The translations under genes and the position numbers were made by a program. A stretch of 64,000 nucleotides of DNA from Anadara kagoshimensis (Eukaryota > Mollusca > Bivalvia > Arcoida > Arcidae): contig CM037864.1 in assembly GCA_021292105.1 (NCBI GenBank), positions 4,312,413-4,376,412 of the forward strand. Reading direction: 5' to 3'. This document shows, in pieces, positions 37,335 to 47,960 of the stretch. Under the pieces are notes generated by a model. It ran no database searches. It was not told the origin of the DNA and saw only the letters and a program-made list of their open reading frames with translations. The stretch's first letter is position 1; each line of letters begins with the position of its first letter.

Positions 37335-37560
37335 TAGAAAATTGATTTGTATGTGGGAGGTTGTAGTTTTGAACCCCATTAGGGTCTGACCAAGACTTGA
37401 AAAAAAGGTAGTAACTGTTCTTTCACCAAGCACTTGACATTTAGAAATGAAAGTCACAGGGTCATTTGGAAGGGATCTTAAAAACCAATGCCTTGTGTCT
37501 CAGGAGGTGTGGCATGCATGTTAAAGAACCTGCCCCCAAGTGCACTGCAAAGAAGAAATT
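37335..37560 (+). mobile_element. SINE (type A), 3' truncated
   Basis: The head remnant has GTTTTGAACCCCATTAGG, followed by GTCTGACCAAGACTTGA, CCAAGCACTTGACATTT and TTAAAGAACCTGCCCCCAAG. The conserved tail is missing. Confidence 0.7.
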
Positions 37561-38193
37561 TAGTAAACATCTGTTTTAAATATACATACATCATTAAAGA
37601 AAAAAATAAATCAATGAAGAAAAAAAAAAAAAACATTTTTCTCATTGTAATAATCACTGCCGCACGAATGCTACAGTTTACTGTTTTTGATGCTGCCTGA
37701 TTTTAGCAATTACTTCAAAGAATTAAGAGACAAAATAATTCCTATCCGGCGGAGAGAACAGATATCATCACACTAGAATTTCCAAACTACTGTAGTCGAT
37801 TATCACAACTGATCGCCTTCTTAATACGTGTTGACGTTTTTTTTCTTTCGAGAAACAAGAGTGGAAGACAAGTAATTTTGGTAATGATGATATCAAACAT
37901 TAATTCATCTGAAAGGCATAAGTATTAAAATTTCTTCAATCGGAAATAATCTTTTTCATAAATAATCTTGAATGATGGTCTGCAGGCAATATTCGTGAAT
38001 TACTCTTTCGTTCTAAGTCCGAAAGATTTGAACAAACAAGAACGGTATGTAAACCATGATAAATCCTGTAAAATTAGAGTTGCTTACAGAAGCGTGAAAA
38101 TGTCAGGGAATTATTTTTCTTCATGTAACTATTTTGCTACAATTTCGTTTTCTTTTCAGTAGCTGTGAAAGGAATTTAAAAAGTTAAGATCTC

Positions 38194-38195
<2 letters not shown>

Positions 38196-38229
<34 letters not shown>
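38196..38229 (+). repeat. Poly(T) tract, 34 bases
   Basis: An uninterrupted T run. A second of 29 T lies at 59233-59261. Either could be the poly(A) end of a minus-oriented retroposon, but no recognisable body precedes it. Confidence 0.9.
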
Positions 38230-38230
<1 letters not shown>

Positions 38231-38995
38231 TAATAGAAATGACCAAAATATGAAGTTTGAAATGATCTATAAATTTCTTTTTTGTAAATCTTCAAATTTT
38301 TTGTACTTTAAAAAAATGCATTACATGTGTTAGTATACAGTACTGATTATTTAATAATTTCCCATAAATCTTATTTATCTATTACCGTAATTTATGGTAA
38401 AGGGTTTACAACGTAGTCTCTTAAAATTTCATCTTTTATATCACGATAACACCAGCTATGGATTATACTACACAAAATAACTTTTGCCAGTTTTGTAATA
38501 AGACGGGGGAAGTTTTTTTTAGCTTTATCTTTTGTATTGTATCTTCAAAAACATATCTGTTTATAAAAATTAGCAATCGGTGAATGTCAGAGCTATCCCT
38601 AACTTATCTTTTTTCACAAAAAACATTTCTGTTTATGATCAGTGTCGTGTTATCATCATTTCTATGTGACATTTCTTTGAAGCCATAAATAGCTAAAATC
38701 GCTTAAGCTGAAAATTAGCACTAAGATGACAGGTGTTTTGAATGTTTTAAAGCTTTGACAAACTGTGTCTATGGGGGATTTTGAAAATTTAATTGAATAT
38801 AAATCTGACATATACATCCATAAGCTCTGAAGGCTTTTGTAGATTTATCTCTTGTTTTTATATATCTCTAACCTAAATTCCTTCAATGTGGGTGAGATGC
38901 TTCAAGCTATCATCAGACTTTTGTTCATTTATATTGGGTTCTAATTTTGAATAGCTAGATTTATGGTATTTTCCTGCAAATTTGTTAGTTAAGTT

Positions 38996-39125
38996 GCATG
39001 AATGCTGGTTGGTAGGTCCATTGGCTGAATGCTGGATGGTAGGTTCATTGGCTGAATGCTGGTTGGTAGGTCCATTGGCTGAATGCTGATTGGTAGGTCC
39101 ATTGGCTGAATGCTGATTACTAAGT
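38996..39125 (+). repeat. 27 bp minisatellite, 4-5 copies
   Basis: Units of GAATGCTGGTTGGTAGGTCC plus ATTGGCT. It is the first of three adjoining arrays that share a TTGGTTGAATG/TTGGCTGAATG core. Confidence 0.88.
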
Positions 39126-39159
39126 AAATCAGTTGAATGTTTGACTGTTTAGACACATA

Positions 39160-39440
39160 GGTTGAATGGGTGGTTGGTTGGATAGACCATTGGTTAGTTG
39201 GTTTGGTAGTTAATTCATTAATTGAATAGCTGGCTAGGTGGTTCATTGGTTGAATAGCTGACTGGTTAGACCATTGGTTGAATGACTGGTTGATTAGTTC
39301 ATTGGTTGAATGGTTGGTTAGACTATTGGTTGAATGACTGGTTGATTAGTTCATTGGTTGAATGGTTGGTTGGTTAGACCATTGGTTGAATGACTGGTTG
39401 GTTAGTTTATTGATTGAATGGTTGGTTGGTTGAATGCTGC
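39160..39440 (+). repeat. ~28 bp and compound minisatellite
   Basis: Units of GGTTGAATGACTGGTTGATT plus AGTTCATT alternate with GGTTGAATGGTTGGTTAGAC. The result is a higher-order repeat of about 60 bases (39275-39440). Confidence 0.82.
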
Positions 39441-39603
39441 TTGCCAGGTTGCTAGGTTTATTTTTCATTTCAATTGGTAATAGAGTTGTTTGTTGGTTGG
39501 TTGGTAAATTTGTTTAAATGGATGTTCAAGTAAATATTTGAGTAGTTAGTTGGTTGAATAGATATTTAGTTAGTTGTTGAAAGAAGAGACTACTTGGTTA
39601 AAG

Positions 39604-40058
39604 TCCCTCGCTGCATGCTATGGTTGAATGGCATGTAGATTAGTCTCTTGCTGCATGCTTGGTTGAATGGCATGTAGATTAGTCTCTTGCTGCATGCTTG
39701 GTTGAATGGCATGTAGATTAGTCTCTTGCTGCATGCTTGGTTGAATGGCATCTAGATTAGTCCCTCGCTGCATGCTTGGTTGAATGGCATGTAGATTAGT
39801 CTCTTGCTGCATGCTTGGTTGAATGGCATGTAGATTAGTCTCTTGCTGCATGCTTGGTTGAATGGCATCTAGATTAGTCTCTTGCTGCATGCTTGGTTGA
39901 ATGGCATGTAGATTAGTCTCTTGCTGCATGCTTGGTTGAATGGCATCTAGATTAGTCCCTCGCTGCATGCTTTGGTTGAATGGCATGTAGATTAGTCTCT
40001 TGCTGCATGCTTGGTTGAATGGCATGTAGATTAGTCTCTTGCTGCATGCTTGGTTGAA
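39604..40058 (+). repeat. 39 bp minisatellite, ~11.6 copies
   Basis: Units read TGCATGCTTGGTTGAATGGC then ATGTAGATTAGTCTCTTGC. Variants are GCATCTAG for GCATGTAG and TCCCTCG for TCTCTTG, in a mixed order. The period is a multiple of three, so the minus-strand frame 39618-40061 (repeats of MQQETNLHAIQPS) is an artefact. Confidence 0.93.
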
Positions 40059-40107
40059 CACAATGTTTGCTTAGTTGTCGAGTTGCTGCTTATTTGGTTG
40101 AATGCCT

Positions 40108-40172
40108 AGTGTGTTAGTTGCTTGGTGTTTTGGAAAGTCATTTTAGTTGCTTGGTGTTTTGGAAAGTCATTT
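40108..40172 (+). repeat. ~31 bp direct duplication
   Basis: TTAGTTGCTTGGTGTTTTGG followed by AAAGTCATTT is present twice head to tail, next to the GGTTGAATG arrays. Confidence 0.85.
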
Positions 40173-40570
40173 TAGTTGTCTTTTGTTTTGTTGAATGTTT
40201 AGAGAGGGCATTTTCAATTTTTTTTATCTAAAACACCATAACTTCAATATTTTTGGATTCATGTAATGTTAAATATGGCCAACGAAAACCCTATCAATGG
40301 GGTTATTAGTCAAAATAAGATATCAATGTCCCTGTGACCCCTTAGAAAATGAGCCCTGGAAGATAAAGTTTTTTTTCACACATTAAAACTAACAGATGAG
40401 TGTAGACAGACTGACAGAACAATACAACATTGAATCATTCCTTTATATGGACACAATGACCTGTATTTGTCTATTTAATTCCTTAATGGAATTTTAATGG
40501 TCATAATTTTTATCATCATGATAAGACCATGATGCCATATGCCGTTTGTAACAACAGCACCAAACATCCA

Positions 40571-40819
40571 TTAATGGGCACGAATATGAGCCGTTATCAA
40601 AAATCCCAGGACACCACAAATACCAAAACAGATTACTACAATCAAACATAGCCAAATAAGAGTCAAAGTTATTCCATCTTCCGAAGTAAAATCCAGAAAA
40701 AAATAATTGACAAATTGTTTTGCAAATCTCAACTGAGTGGAGAAAACACCATTCGGTGATTTGTAATTATTTTGTTTTAAGTTGAAAATTCTCCAATACT
40801 GAAAAATATCCATTACCAT
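40571..40819 (-). CDS. Possible small single-pass membrane protein (uncertain)
   Basis: An 82-codon open frame starts with Met-Val-Met and is antisense within the intron between exons 2 and 3 of the unrecognised gene. About 48 N-terminal residues are polar to mixed, including YKSPNGVFSTQLRFAK. They are followed by a continuous ~27-residue hydrophobic segment containing TLIWLCLIVVICFGICG and a short basic tail ending AHIRAH. This is the layout of a small single-pass membrane protein or of the last exon of one. No family is recognised. A frame of this length can arise by chance in a 64 kb AT-rich window, and T-rich DNA favours hydrophobic codons. No promoter, splice acceptor or polyadenylation signal was assigned. 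Treat it as a candidate only. Confidence 0.25.
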   Translation of the reverse strand: MVMDIFQYWRIFNLKQNNYKSPNGVFSTQLRFAKQFVNYFFLDFTSEDGITLTLIWLCLIVVICFGICGVLGFLITAHIRAH

Positions 40820-41086
40820 TTAACTTTTAGGAAATATTTTTTTAAATATTTTAAAAATGTATAATGTTATCTAATTTCACAATGTATTTCAATCATTTGG
40901 GTTTGTTTCAAGCATGATTTAAACCATTTCATTAAAATCAAATGAGTTTTAACATTAATATTTAATGAAATACTTTAAAAACCTTGCTTTTTAAAATCAC
41001 AAATTACAAGTTTAATAAGCATCAACAGAGACTATAAAGGTACAGTAGAACCTGTGTATAAACACCAATCCAGAAATATTTGATGA

Positions 41087-41320
41087 TATAGGTAAACAAC
41101 ATTGACCTGTCTGTTTGACCTTTAATTTAAATATTTATCATGGATCAGTTCATTTATGTATAGGGAACTCAGGTGTTGTTTCGTCCATGAGTGATATTCA
41201 CTTCATAGAGTAGACACACTTGTAATTGAATCTTAAAACTACCCATTTATTGAGTAGATCATCCTATATAAATACTCCTAATAAAAGGTCAAACTGACAG
41301 GTCAATGTTGTTTGCCTATA
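41087..41320 (-). mobile_element. TA-flanked MITE, 230 bp, sister of 21034
   Basis: Its reverse complement aligns end to end with the 21034 copy, sharing CAATAAATGGGTAGT, GATAAATATTTAAAT and both termini, again between TA dinucleotides. It has inserted beside a CAGT-like fragment (ACAGTAGAACCTGTGTATAA at 41042). Confidence 0.8.
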
Positions 41321-41579
41321 CAGAACCAATGGAAACAATGTAAACAAAATTGTTAAACCATCTCCAGTTTGGAAATATCCATCTATGTGATCACTATGAA
41401 ATCTTTCATATAATTAAGTGCACTGCATATAGTACTCACAAACAACTAGACATCATAGCCTTGTAAGTAGAAAAATAAAAATAATCATCCATTGATGTAT
41501 CTTGAAGGTTTTCTGACTATCTCTGTAAAACAACATAGCAGTCTCTTAAGAGACAAATCCCCATGGCTGCAACATTCCT

Positions 41580-41800
41580 GAGGCAGATGGACAGATGAAC
41601 AGACACTAAATTTGGTATGCAGCATATTGTCTCATGTTGGTTTAAAATTGTGTCAAGTTTGATCAAAATTCTTCCACAGACTTGGAAGATATGGAGTCAG
41701 AGTGAACACAATATTGGGACACACAGACAGATGGACAGACAGACAGACAAAAAGACAGAAGGACAAACAGGATTATTCCTACATATCCCCAGGCAAGACA
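41580..41800 (+). repeat. Interspersed repeat with GACA-rich 3' part
   Basis: A low-copy repeat with TCAAGTTTGATCAAAATTCT and a GACAGATGGACAGACAGACA run near its end. The terminal portion is also present at 1-110. Confidence 0.5.
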
Positions 41801-41911
41801 GAAATATACCAACAAGAACTAGTATGCTAAAATTGGTTACATAGGGTCAAGAAAATAAAATGAAATTATTATAATAAGAAATTTAAAAATAAGAAAAAAT
41901 TTGTTTTTCAG

Positions 41912-42032
41912 ATACCTGCAAAAATGAAAGGGTATAACTCCATGAATGAAACAATAGATTTACCTCCAAAGGAAATACAGCCTCCAATATTCCAGGTGGA
42001 GTTCAATGGAATACAAATGTATGCCATAACAG
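41912..42032 (+). CDS. Exon 3 seen of the unrecognised gene
   Basis: This exon is 121 nt: 40 codons plus one base. The acceptor is TTGTTTTTCAG and the donor is GTAGGT. It opens IPAKMKGYNSMNETIDLPPK and ends in FNGIQMYAIT. NET is a potential N-glycosylation site. The segment is rich in proline (PPKEIQPP) and then returns to a strand-like sequence. Upstream phase 0 and downstream phase 1 both match the flanking exons. An SINE copy begins about 55 bases after the donor. Confidence 0.88.
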
Positions 42033-42087
42033 GTAGGTCTGATATACAAGTTCAAGTTTTATCATCTTAATCGAGACCATAGGGACC

Positions 42088-42385
42088 ATTACAGTAGCTC
42101 AGTTGGTAGAAAATGAATGCTTCATGGGTTATGGGTTGGAACCCTGGTCAGGTTCTGACCAAGACTTCAAAATAGGTAGTGACTGTTCTTTTACCAAGCA
42201 CTTTAGATTTAGAAATGAAAGTGAGGGAGGGTCTTCCGAAGAGACACCTGTGCCATGGCCACTCCCTGCACATTGGCCCAATGCAAAGGTAAACATTTCC
42301 GCAAATTCCCCTATAGCTCATGATGTCTCGATATAAGTGAAATATTCCTTACTGGGATGTAAATCCCATTCAATCTATCAAGCCA
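42088..42385 (+). mobile_element. SINE (type A)
   Basis: The head reads AGTAGCTCAGTTGGTAGA with a degenerate B box. The body has GTTCTGACCAAGACTTC, TCTTCCGAAGAGACACC and CTCCCTGCACATTGGCCC. The tail is CTATAGCTCATGATGTC then TCGATATAAGTGAAATATTC and CCCATTCAATC. It inserted ~55 bases after the third exon's donor. Confidence 0.8.
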
Positions 42386-42503
42386 ACAAACAGGCTCATC
42401 AGGCTAGTCAACAGATCTTAGTGACATAAAGCTACATTTATAGACTCCCCGACCCAGTTGATATTGCAAAAATATGCTAAACACAATTAAAAAAACATAA
42501 ATT

Positions 42504-42579
42504 TTGTACTTTTTTATTTCAGTTTATTTCAAACATCGACATTGTACTTTTTTGTTTCAGTTTATTTCAAACATCCACA
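42504..42579 (+). repeat. 38 bp tandem duplication spanning a splice acceptor
   Basis: Copies 42504-42541 and 42542-42579 differ at two positions (TTATTTCAG versus TTGTTTCAG, and CATCGACA versus CATCCACA). Each contains a pyrimidine tract and an AG. The second AG is the in-frame acceptor of the fourth exon. Confidence 0.93.
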
Positions 42580-42737
42580 TTTGTTATGTAACCCAATGCC
42601 ACTCAAAGACAGTCAGAAAGGGAAGGGTTTATATATACAAAATGGAACCAGTCCCGAGACAGACTTCATACAAATCCCACTAGAATCTAAAGATCTACCG
42701 GCGATCTGGAAACCTGCAAGCTGTGTTCCTAGAATGG
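42561..42737 (+). CDS. Exon 4 seen of the unrecognised gene, behind a duplicated acceptor
   Basis: This exon is 177 nt: two bases completing a valine codon, 58 codons and one base. It is preceded by TTTTTTGTTTCAG and followed by GTAAGG. The peptide holds YFKHPHLLCNPMPLKD, an NGT sequon and WKPASCVPRM. Immediately upstream, 42504-42541 and 42542-42579 are a direct 38 bp duplication with two differences that doubles the pyrimidine tract, the AG and the first exon bases. The upstream AG (42521-42522) would add 38 nt, shift the frame and reach TAG within the exon. The downstream AG keeps the frame and is taken as the functional site. The alternative product would be truncated or degraded (inference). 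Confidence 0.9.
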
Positions 42738-42989
42738 GTAAGGCTTACATTATTTCTAAAACAAAATCCATTTTGGACAAGTGCAAAAAACTGCACACAC
42801 CTATAAATCTTTGGTGCTGAATTAACTGGAACCTGTGAATCTTTTACTATAACTACTACAGCAATGGAGCATTTTGCATTCTGTTAGTAAGAATGTGTGG
42901 AGGTTATATTGAAGAAATTGGAAATGCCAACACTAATGATTCAAATATTAAATCAAAGTTATTTTTCATACTAAGAATAACTAGATGTT

Positions 42990-43268
42990 AAATGCATGGT
43001 GTTTTACGCCCCAGTCAAAAAATTTTCACATATATCATAGCAGTCAGTTATAATTAACAGATAAAGAAAGCAGGAGTGATGTTGAGAGGGGTAATGATGT
43101 TTTTACAAAACACAGTTGAGATTCTTTCATTTATATGGAGACTGTCAGTTTTGGAATGGTGAAGAAAACCAGAGTGCCTGGAAAAAAACCCACTAACCTT
43201 CGGAAAGTGAAATGATAAATTTTCTCACACAAAGATTTGCCCGGGTTTGGATTTAAACATAGACTAGA
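42990..43268 (-). mobile_element. SINE (type B), minus orientation
   Basis: Reversed tail segments TGGTGTTTTACGCCCCAGTC and GAGATTCTTTCATTTATATG are followed by ATTTTCTCACACAAAGATTT and a reversed B-box region GGGTTTGGATTTAAACATAG. Tail sequence occurs twice, so it may be two overlapping insertions. Confidence 0.55.
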
Positions 43269-44649
43269 GTCCTCTCTATGTTTTTTTTTTTACTTTAAGA
43301 GTTTTAAATGTATTTTTTTCAGTTTTCCCTTCTGAAATATAAAATGTAATTTTATAATAATTTAGTACACCTTTTGTAATCAATATAATCTGTATTTTCA
43401 TTATCCATCAGAAATGAAACATTGTTTTTTTCTATTAATTTTTGTACCTTGGAATTTATAGTGACACAGGGGAAATACTAAAGTATCTGTGTTATTTATA
43501 ACAATAATAGCTACCTTTACATTATAAATATAATGACACTCTAAATGTATCAAAGTACTGAAGCACTGGACCAAACAAAACCTCATTTTTGTACATCAAG
43601 GTGTACATCAAGGTTGTCTGCATTGTCCTATACTGTTAATGATAATAATTATGAATTTAATTTTAGTACAAAATCACTGTAATTATCTTAGTAACCCTAC
43701 ACCTTTTGTCTCGTTTTTACCAATGATGAAAGCTAAAACTTCTTTTATCTCTCATTGAAAGCTAATACTGTAATTATAAAGCCTCTTATATTCACCTCCT
43801 TCAAAAATACTCCCATAAATTCTGTCTAATATGGTGTGTATCTGTATTTTTATGACAAACAAATCACCCTGATTATGTTTAGCACCTCTGTAACATGTGA
43901 AAAGTGTGAAACTTTTTATCATTTTTAAACAGAAAATGAGCAATTACATAATCCAGTATTTCAGATTTTTTTTCTTTTAAGCTATTTTTATGTATTTTTA
44001 ATTTTCATTTTAATTTATTTCTAATTTTCATTTTTATTAAATTTAAAAAAAAAATATTTTGGTGGTAAAAACCCTCTCATTAGACACCTGAAAGTCCCAA
44101 TTTGATTTCCCTTGTAAATGTAGAAATAACCAACACCCGATAATATGTAAATAGTGATCTAAACAGTCTTATTCAAAACTCAAACTGAACCAAAAAAAAT
44201 AAAATCTAATAAAATCACAGACATTAGTTCACTGAAAAAAACAGACTAGAATTTTACTTTGTAAAACCAGCCACTGAAAGTCCCTCATTGTCATTGTCAC
44301 TGTAGTCGGCACAGTCATCAAAGCTACAGCCTTTAACAGATTACCAGTATTATATCACAACTAAAATTACAAAGCGCTGTCTCATAATACATTCCCTTTC
44401 ATCTTTTAAAATTAGATTCTTTCACTTTATGATTCAGAAAAACTAGACAGGAGAGACAAAATAAGGTTACTGTTACTCTGGATGAGTCTTCACTAAAAAA
44501 CGGTAAAATGCAGTTTTTAATTTCCCAGACATCACATCAAATTTCAATTATTTTGATTTTTCCCAAGATCAGGATAAAGCAACATGCCATATTTAAAACT
44601 ACAGAAGAATAAATTATATTTAATGTATTAACCTACACCTTAATCATCA

Positions 44650-44665
44650 AATGATTGATTGATTA

Positions 44666-44699
<34 letters not shown>

Positions 44700-44770
44700 C
44701 GATCCATCCATCCATCCATCCATTGATGACACAGATGACAGACTGACAGACTGACTGACTGATTGATTGA
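44650..44770 (+). repeat. Tetranucleotide repeats (ATTG, ATCC, GACT)
   Basis: An (ATTG)n run at about 44651-44699 changes to (ATCC)n at 44700-44723 and then to GACTGACAGACTGACT. Confidence 0.9.
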
Positions 44771-46489
44771 TTCACAATCAAGTAGAACAAAATTGTGTTG
44801 GTTAAAAAAATATTGATTTTTAACTGATTTTAAATTTATTTATTTTTTTAATTTTTTTTTTTTTTTTTGCTTCTGGTACTCTCAAAACAAAAATTTAAAA
44901 GTATCGGTAAAGAAAAAATTAATAAAAATTGATATTTTTAAACTTATAGTACCATGACTGTTGTTAGTTAGAGCTTGTTCTAGTTGATATATTACGTTAA
45001 AACCCCAATAACCCGCTGTGTGTGTGAGCAGATGTTTACTAAAACAAACTAATATACATAATAACAAGAAAAAAATTCTTTCATCATCATAAAAAAATAG
45101 GACACAGAGAAAGTTATTTTCATTTTTTAATTCTTGAGATATTTGACCACATGCTGTTATTAAGACAAAATTACTTTCCAAGAAAAATAAATAATGCTGA
45201 AAAACAGATGTAACTTTATAATCTACAGGGGATTGACTTTTATTAAAAAATTGGCTCCAGTCGACAGACATGGCATAATCCCCCATCAGCCTCTATCCGT
45301 AATGCGATTTAACGAAGTTTAAATGTTAGGACTTAATTACAAAAACCCTCTTAATACCTCGATCATTTCGTCCTGGAAATATCAATTTTCATTTAGAAAT
45401 CTTGAATCATTGTATTGGAGAATTTCAAACTGCGAAGAAAAGCTTCTTTTTGTCATTAATATAATATACAAAATGGAAATCGGTAAAGTATTAGATTTCT
45501 CCTCATTCAAAACAAAACAAATCAAATTTTTATGAGAAGATGTCAGTTCATTTTTCTTTAAGCCTTCTCGGAAAATAAAAGTTGAAAACTATGGAAAAAC
45601 CATTACTTTCCACAAAATACTCATTTTTATGGAATATGTAAGTTAATATCCATCATTAAATTTTGAAGATCATGACTCATTTGTTGGATGTACATGCTGC
45701 AAAGAGTATTTTATTGTTCATAATCAGCATTATTACGACTGTTACAAAGGCATGAAGCTATATCATCCATCTCCGCTGGGAGAAAAGAAAAAAATATACA
45801 AATCGCTAAAGCAATCTGCTTTAAATAATTGATATTTAGTAGAAATAATAAATAATATTCTTTCATTGTCATAATCTACATGTATCTGTATAGAAACAAA
45901 AGAAATGGCAGGTGAAATGCATGTGTAATCGTGTGTTGCTGCAAAACACGTTTCGCGTTGTTGACTCTTTCTAAATCATTTACCACTAGATGGGGCTTGT
46001 TTGTTTACAAATGTGTACCCACTATCACACACAGCATCAATCAAATTCGTCACAAATCAATAACCGTTAAAATGATTATTTGAGAGACCCATCTGCCCAG
46101 ATCTAACTGACTTTTAACTCTAGCAAAGACAAGTATTCCGTCAAAACAAAAATCTCTTGTCATTTTTTTAATAATTTAGACAATGACAGAAGGGGATTAA
46201 GGTCTTCAATAAAATTATTACCATTTTTATAATTATCTGTACCAAATGGTCCGACATTTAGATTTTCTTGTTGGTTAATACAGAAATGTTTCTCGGCAAT
46301 GTGGATATTAACGGCCTTATAACTGAAGGATGCTGGTGGGTTAATTATTTAGAACTTGATAGGATGATGGGTTCATTCAACCTCTCAACCTTAGATATTT
46401 TATCAAAAACTGTAACTGAAGTAAAATCAGAATAATCCTTGTACTGATAAACAGTGATGAAAACAATAACTCACTATACAGTATTTAAT

Positions 46490-47165
46490 ATAGTAAAACC
46501 TGTATATAATGACCACCCATAGACAATAAATATAACCTGTATATAAAGACCACACATAGACAATAAGTATAACCTGTATATAAAGACCACCCAGACAATA
46601 ATTATAACCTGTATATAAAGACCACCCAGACAATCAATATAACCTGTATATAAAGACCACCCATGGTACCTAAATGATACAGTAAAACCTGTATATAAAG
46701 ACCATCTATGAGACCTAAATTATACAGTATAACCTGTATATAAAGACCACCCATAGACAATAAATATAACCTGTATATAATGACCACCCATAGACAATAA
46801 GTATAACCTGTATATAAAGACCATCTATGAGACCTAAATTATACGGTAAAACCTGTATATAAAGACCACCCATAGACAATAAGTATAACCTGTATATAAT
46901 GACCACCCATAGACAATAAATATAACCTGTATATAAAGACCACCCATAGACAATAAGTATAACCTGTATATAAAGACAATCTATGAGACCTAAATTATAC
47001 AGTAAAACCTGTATATAAAGACCACTCATGGTACATAGGTAAAACCTGTATATAAAGACCACACATGGGACCTAGGTAATACAGTAAAACCTGTATATAA
47101 AGACCACTCATGGTACATAGGTAAAACCTGTATATAAAGACCACCCATGATACATAGGTATGTCA
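46490..47165 (+). repeat. Tandem array of ~37-55 bp units with CAGT-element end motif
   Basis: About 16 repeats of AACCTGTATATAAAGACCAC are separated by one of several linkers: CCATAGACAATAA(A/G)TATA, CTATGAGACCTAAATTATAC with AGTAA, or CATGGTACATAGGTAA. Unit length therefore alternates. Long minus-strand frames across it (YIQV.. repeats) are artefacts. The shared block matches the CAGT element end and the 48 bp satellite. Confidence 0.9.
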
Positions 47166-47764
47166 CTCATCATTAGTAATTATCAAGACTGATGTACTGT
47201 AGCCAACTGACCAGTCCAATTGAGGTTGTATTAATTTTTAAGTACTATAACCGACTGACCAATCCAACTTGAATTTTGGTTATTTTGCAAGTACCAGTCC
47301 ATTTGAGGTCCAATCAGCTGGTCAGTTCATACAATTTGTAAATATTTGTTTGTCCATTCCAGACAGGTGTTAAAGATTCATTAATTTTATCTACACTTGT
47401 CATATATAAAGTCATTATTTATATATTTCATTTAATTTCCATTTTCCCTTATCACTAGTAGAAGTCTGTTTGATATCGTAGGCCTTTAACATGTGTGTCG
47501 TATTTATCTACGAATAGATATAAAATATTTAGATACACATTTATAAACAAATACATTTCTCTGATTGGTTGATATCAATTTGATTAATGAGAATTTTGAA
47601 ATTAAGAGTTGGATGAAATATCACATTTAGCTGTTCTGTTTAAATTTAAATTGTCAGACTTTTCAAATTATTTTGAATCATTTAAATGTATATTGAAAAA
47701 GCACCTGCTTATAAAGACAAAATGTATAGCTTTTTCTACAATAATTATTTACGGTACATTCAAA

Positions 47765-47960
47765 AAGAGAGAGAGAGAGAGGATCTGCATGTCATAAATT
47801 TAAAGCGTTAAAATTAATTTAAATCAGGTCTCATAGAGAGAGAGAGAAAGAGAAGGAGAGAGAGAGAGAAGAAAATCAATATCCCAAACAGGTTTTTATT
47901 TATTTATTTATTTTTTTATTTATTTATTTTATTTATTTATTTATTTATTTATTTATTGAA
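47765..47960 (+). repeat. (GA)n and (TTTA)n microsatellites
   Basis: (GA)n at 47766-47782 and about 47834-47871, followed by (TTTA)n at about 47898-47956. Confidence 0.9.

Larger units (their letters stand above)
33661..41911 (+). other. Intron (8.3 kb) of the unrecognised gene
   Basis: It holds an inverted-repeat element, an SINE, poly(T), the GGTTGAATG minisatellites, a TA-flanked MITE and the antisense 82-codon frame. The frame 33953-34273 is open for 106 codons but lacks splice support and starts next to a CAGT-element fragment. Confidence 0.7.

Noticed and set aside
39618..40061. 147-codon minus-strand frame with a 13-residue repeat
   Set aside because: It is explained by the 39 bp minisatellite; there is no start context, splice site or non-repeat domain.
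44650..44770. Regular short repeats considered as a CRISPR-like array
   Set aside because: They are contiguous tetranucleotide repeats without spacers, in eukaryotic DNA.
44882..45286. 134-codon minus-strand frame
   Set aside because: The longest non-repeat frame, but Phe/Leu/Ile-rich from T-rich DNA, with no motif, splice support or poly(A) signal. It was kept only as a note in the intron entry.
46427..47062. Minus-strand frames with YIQV-type repeats
   Set aside because: Read-through of the CAGT-end-derived array; frames break at every linker-length change.
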